Positions 1 through 64,000 of a stretch of DNA of 64,000 nt are shown one piece after another (within the stretch, counting starts at the first letter, position 1; every line of letters begins with the position of its first letter). This stretch comes from Limanda limanda (Eukaryota > Chordata > Actinopteri > Pleuronectiformes > Pleuronectidae), in assembly GCF_963576545.1 (NCBI RefSeq), contig NC_083641.1, positions 14,506,893 through 14,570,892 on the forward strand, given 5' to 3'. Under the pieces are notes generated by a model. That model worked only from the letters and a program-made list of their open reading frames with translations, searched no databases and was not told the origin of the DNA. The translations under genes were made by a program, and so were the position numbers.

Positions 1-454
1 ATTGATCTATGGATAATAAGATTTAAGTGAGATTTTGGTTTGGAAAAAAGCTGTTGGGCAACACAGTTTCATTGTGTGAAAATAACTGAAGCTTTGTATA
101 CAGAGCATAGAGGAAATCTGACATTTTGTGAATCTCACACCTTATACAAACATGAAATGTTTCATGCAACTTATGCAATTTACCGATTCATGCAAGACAG
201 AAAAAAAGAAACGTTTGGGTATTTTAAGTCATTAAAAACACATATTAGCATAAATATATGTGATTGTTTCTTGATGTCCACAAAGAAAAACAGGTTTGAT
301 TGCCCTGTGGTGTTTCCTGTCAATAGGATTACAAAGAATTTGTGACGAAAAAACAAACAAACATTTAAATTCTGAATACACCAGTGGACAAATTTAGATG
401 GTTCCATTCCTCCAGTCTTCTCTTCGCGTTTAGTGGTAGCGTAATTACTTTACA

Positions 455-640
455 TTACCTTATATTAGCTTACATCACATATCATTTAGCTGATGCTTTT
501 ATCCAAAGCCACTTACAATAAGTTCATTCAACCATGAGGGTACAAACGCAGAGCAGCAAGAATCATGTAAGTACATAAGCTTAAAAAAAGCCAAACTACA
601 AAGTGCTACATGTAAGTGCAAAATACGAGTGCAACTAACA
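455..640 (+). repeat. Percomorph-type interspersed repeat
   Basis: Contains CATTTAGCTGATGCTTTT, ATCCAAAGCCACTTACAATA and a following TTCAACCATGAGGGTACAAA. I recognise this string from many teleost genomes; the element class is not certain. Confidence 0.55.
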
Positions 641-837
641 TTATTTTTTCTTTATTTTTTTTTAAATATCAGAGTTGACGATGGTTGTTAAACATCATCA
701 TCAGATGTGTTTTTAGTATGTGGCGGAGGATGTGTAGACTTTCTTCTGTCCTGATGTCAATGGGGAGCTCGTTCAACCATTGGTCAAGAAACTGAACTCA
801 GAATGTTCCTTCTAATAGAAAAAGTGCTGCCCATAGA

Positions 838-1075
838 TGCACTGTATGAATGTGTGTGGGTGGATGGCAAAAAAACTGCAATGTAAAAGCACTTTGGTTG
901 GTCATCCAAAAGCACTTTATATATACGAACCATTCACCATTCACTGTAAACAGAAGATGGAGTCCAGATTATCCACTCTCTACACCGACAGCCAAAAGTT
1001 TGGCAGTTGCCCCCAGAGACTAATTGGTAGTCTGACGATAGCTGATGGGCTCCGAGATTGAACTTTCAGTGGACA
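838..1075 (+). repeat. Fish interspersed repeat, LINE/SINE tail-like
   Basis: GAATGTGTGTGGGTGGATGG followed by TGTAAAAGCACTTTGGTTGG and AAAAGCACTTTATATA is a degenerate form of the teleost 'AAAGCGCTTTGGGTGGTC...AGCGCTATATAAA' retroelement tail, by memory. Confidence 0.45.
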
Positions 1076-2089
1076 CGGGCACAGGAACACACCCACATCC
1101 ACCAGTCAGTAGTGACCCCCCCCCCCCCCCCTGCCCTCCCTCCTCCTTGTCTTCCCTGCAATGAAGTGGCGATTAAGCTGGAAATCAATTTGAAGAGCCC
1201 ACGGCTAAATTGATATCATTACATTTACTGCGGGTTGAATAATGAATGAATGTATCACTATGCGGGGACGTAATGGGATGAGACAAAGCACAGGTAGACA
1301 GCTCGCCGCAGGTGAGGGCTATTATTAGCATCGGGTCCCTGGCACACCCACACAGGACCACACATGTACTGATACATGCCTATCTGCAGCAGTGGAGGCA
1401 GAATACACAGTTAAATTGCAATAAAACTAAACAGAGCTAAATGGCACTTCCCGTTAAGCCATTGTCATTGTTGCTGTGTTACACAATGCTGCATCACAGC
1501 ATCGTGCAGGTTTGGAATGAAAGCATTTCCAGTTGTCGAGTGCAGAGGTGATTCATGTGTTTCTCTCTACCATTCATTAGTCCTGACAGGTTTTTCTATT
1601 TTGTTATGAACATCTGTTCGCTGTTTGTTGCCTACTGATAAGCCTGTGGAGTAAAGTATGGGCCAGAACAATATCTGAAAATAACTCACTCTGCAGGTAA
1701 AGAGCTGTGGACACGAATTAGGTGAATGTTTTTTTTTCAATCCACTATTAAATAGATTATGTGAAAATAAGTCAAGTTCGACACAATATTTCTACCTGTT
1801 AATTAAATGAAACAGGAGCTAAATGTGTGCAGGTAAAATGCATCACGTCTGTGCTTGTTAGATAAAGACGAGCATTATAAAATAAATCTGAGATTTAACA
1901 GAAGGGTGATGAATGGAAATTATTAATTAAAAAAGAAAATACACTCGTGTTTTACAGGCTACAAGGACAGAAATAAGAAGGAAATGGGCTTTACACCCAA
2001 AAACCCACTAACTGAGGGAATCTTCACGCCTGAAATGGTACGGACCAATCATTAAATAAATACATTTGATCAAGTTAGTTTTGGTTTCA

Positions 2090-2480
2090 CACTGTAATTT
2101 AGGGAGCGAAGCCTTTTTGTATGATATAGTATGTCTTGTTATAATTGCCAATGTGGCTGCTCTACCTATACTTGACATTGATTTGTTTATAGGCGGCTTG
2201 CTTCAATTTTTTTTTTTTTTTTAAACAAGATCATGGTAAAAAAGTTGACTTTCCATTTGAATTCACTCTGTTAATTCAGTTGCCTCTGAAATATCAACGG
2301 TTTCAGTAGCTGCAAAAAAAAGTTATCATTCGAAGATCCTATCACTGGAGGTGAAGGCTGCAAACAATCATTGCTGCTTCATTTTCTTCTTCTGTTGTTT
2401 AACGCTGTCTCTACTACGTCTCGACTGGCTGCAATTGATCTGATGTGGTTCACTTTGATCCACACTGAGACCACATCTCA
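2090..2480 (+). repeat. Dispersed repeat, copy 1 (copy 2 near 48300)
   Basis: Shares AATTTAGGGAGCG at its start and GCTGCTTCA...CTTCTGTTG...GCTGTCTC about 280 bases on with a second copy at 48300-48705, where the same blocks are about 300 bases apart. Internal sequence has diverged strongly. Confidence 0.5.
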
Positions 2481-2521
2481 TCAAAGACAACAAGAATACC
2501 ATCTTTTTCAATATCAAGCAC

Positions 2522-2527
2522 TTTATT
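2522..2527 (-). promoter_or_regulatory. Candidate polyadenylation signal AATAAA
   Basis: TTTATT on the plus strand reads AATAAA in the transcript, about 275 bases after the stop codon. Position and motif fit; no transcript evidence is available. Confidence 0.4.
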
Positions 2528-2800
2528 CATTTGAAGTTTTGCACGGATGATGTGGAAGGTATGTTTTTTAATTTAACATTTTTTTATGTATCTGTGTTCA
2601 ATCAAGTTTGATGTTATTTCAGGTTTAAAGACACGGTTATGTAAAAAAACAACAGTTTCATCATTTAATCAAGGAGCCCATTTAAGATCATTCACATTCC
2701 GGAGAAATTGCATTTCTTTACAATATAATTTTTGACAAACTGTCACTATTCACATATATTTTAAAAGTTTCCTAGAGAAAAACAGGGACTGAGCTGTTGA
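2522..2800 (-). other. Probable 3' UTR of the mgam-like gene
   Basis: Sequence between the stop codon and the first canonical AATAAA on the minus strand. The end is inferred from the signal only; an ATTAAA (2664-2669) could give a shorter form. Confidence 0.45.
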
Positions 2801-63573
<60,773 letters not shown>

Positions 63574-64000
63574 TCACAAAGAAAACAACCCTCAAATGCC
63601 CCCTCATAAAGTTGTTAACCATCAAAACCTCTACTTTGAGAAGTTTTCTCATCTTTTTCATCCTCCAGAGGAATTCTGGACCCCCACTTTAATCAACACA
63701 CCTTCCTATCAGTCAAGATAATCCATCAGAGGTAAAAAGGGCTTTTGTATGGGGAGACTATAGACATGAGCAGGAGAAACATGTCAGCAGGCATTCCCAT
63801 TGCTTTCAGTCATCTCCTTCATAAAGTAAAGCAGCCTTGCAATATTCTCTTTGATGTGTCAGCACAATGTTTTGATTGAGGCAACAGCAGATCCATTTGT
63901 GTTACAAGAGAGGCGCCTAAATGAAAACCCTGGAACCATTTGCAATTGGTTCTCTTTTCCCCAAAGATTTGCAGGCCTGTGAATGTATATGTGTTTATGT

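Larger units (their letters stand above)
1..2500. other. 3' flanking region without recognisable gene
   Basis: Open frames here are short and match nothing I know. The region contains interspersed repeats (about 455-640, 838-1075, 2090-2480) and a 16-base C-run at 1116-1131. Confidence 0.5.

Overview
The window is vertebrate, almost certainly teleost, nuclear DNA: short coding exons separated by repeat-rich introns, many long CA/GT microsatellites, and several interspersed repeats that I recognise as typical of percomorph fish (this last point is from memory).

One gene is recognisable. It runs on the minus strand across nearly the whole window. It is a tandem-GH31 brush-border alpha-glucosidase of the maltase-glucoamylase / sucrase-isomaltase family. 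I reconstructed 40 consecutive coding exons from 63512 down to the stop codon at 2801-2803. Every junction has AG/GT borders and matching phase. Together they give one open frame of 1530 complete residues after a split first codon. The 5' end (signal anchor, stalk, first trefoil and the start of the N-terminal glucosidase domain, roughly 300 residues by comparison with mammalian family members) lies beyond 64000.

Layout in transcript order: N-terminal catalytic domain, exons 1-16 (63512 to 36077); inter-domain P-type trefoil, exons 17-18 (33429 to 32986); C-terminal catalytic domain, exons 18-40 (33192 to 2801); 3' UTR to about 2500; unrecognised or repetitive 3' flank (1-2500). Both catalytic domains keep the WIDMNE nucleophile motif and the HWLGDN acid/base motif, so both should be active. 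The N-domain carries Trp and the C-domain Tyr at the position that separates isomaltase-type from maltase-type N-domains in mammals. Exon phases of the two domains mirror each other, a footprint of the internal duplication.

The introns hold the rest of the interest. There is a 1.16-kb hAT-type element with a perfect 8-bp target duplication that carries a broken histone H3 fragment. There is also a 545-bp Harbinger-like MITE, a 167-bp hAT MITE with a perfect 8-bp duplication, and several other MITE-like or dispersed repeats, some present twice. A degraded LINE 3' end, a near-perfect 39-bp-stem hairpin and very long dinucleotide repeats complete the list; some of these repeats abut splice sites. 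I saw no second protein-coding gene, no convincing tRNA or rRNA, and no CRISPR array.
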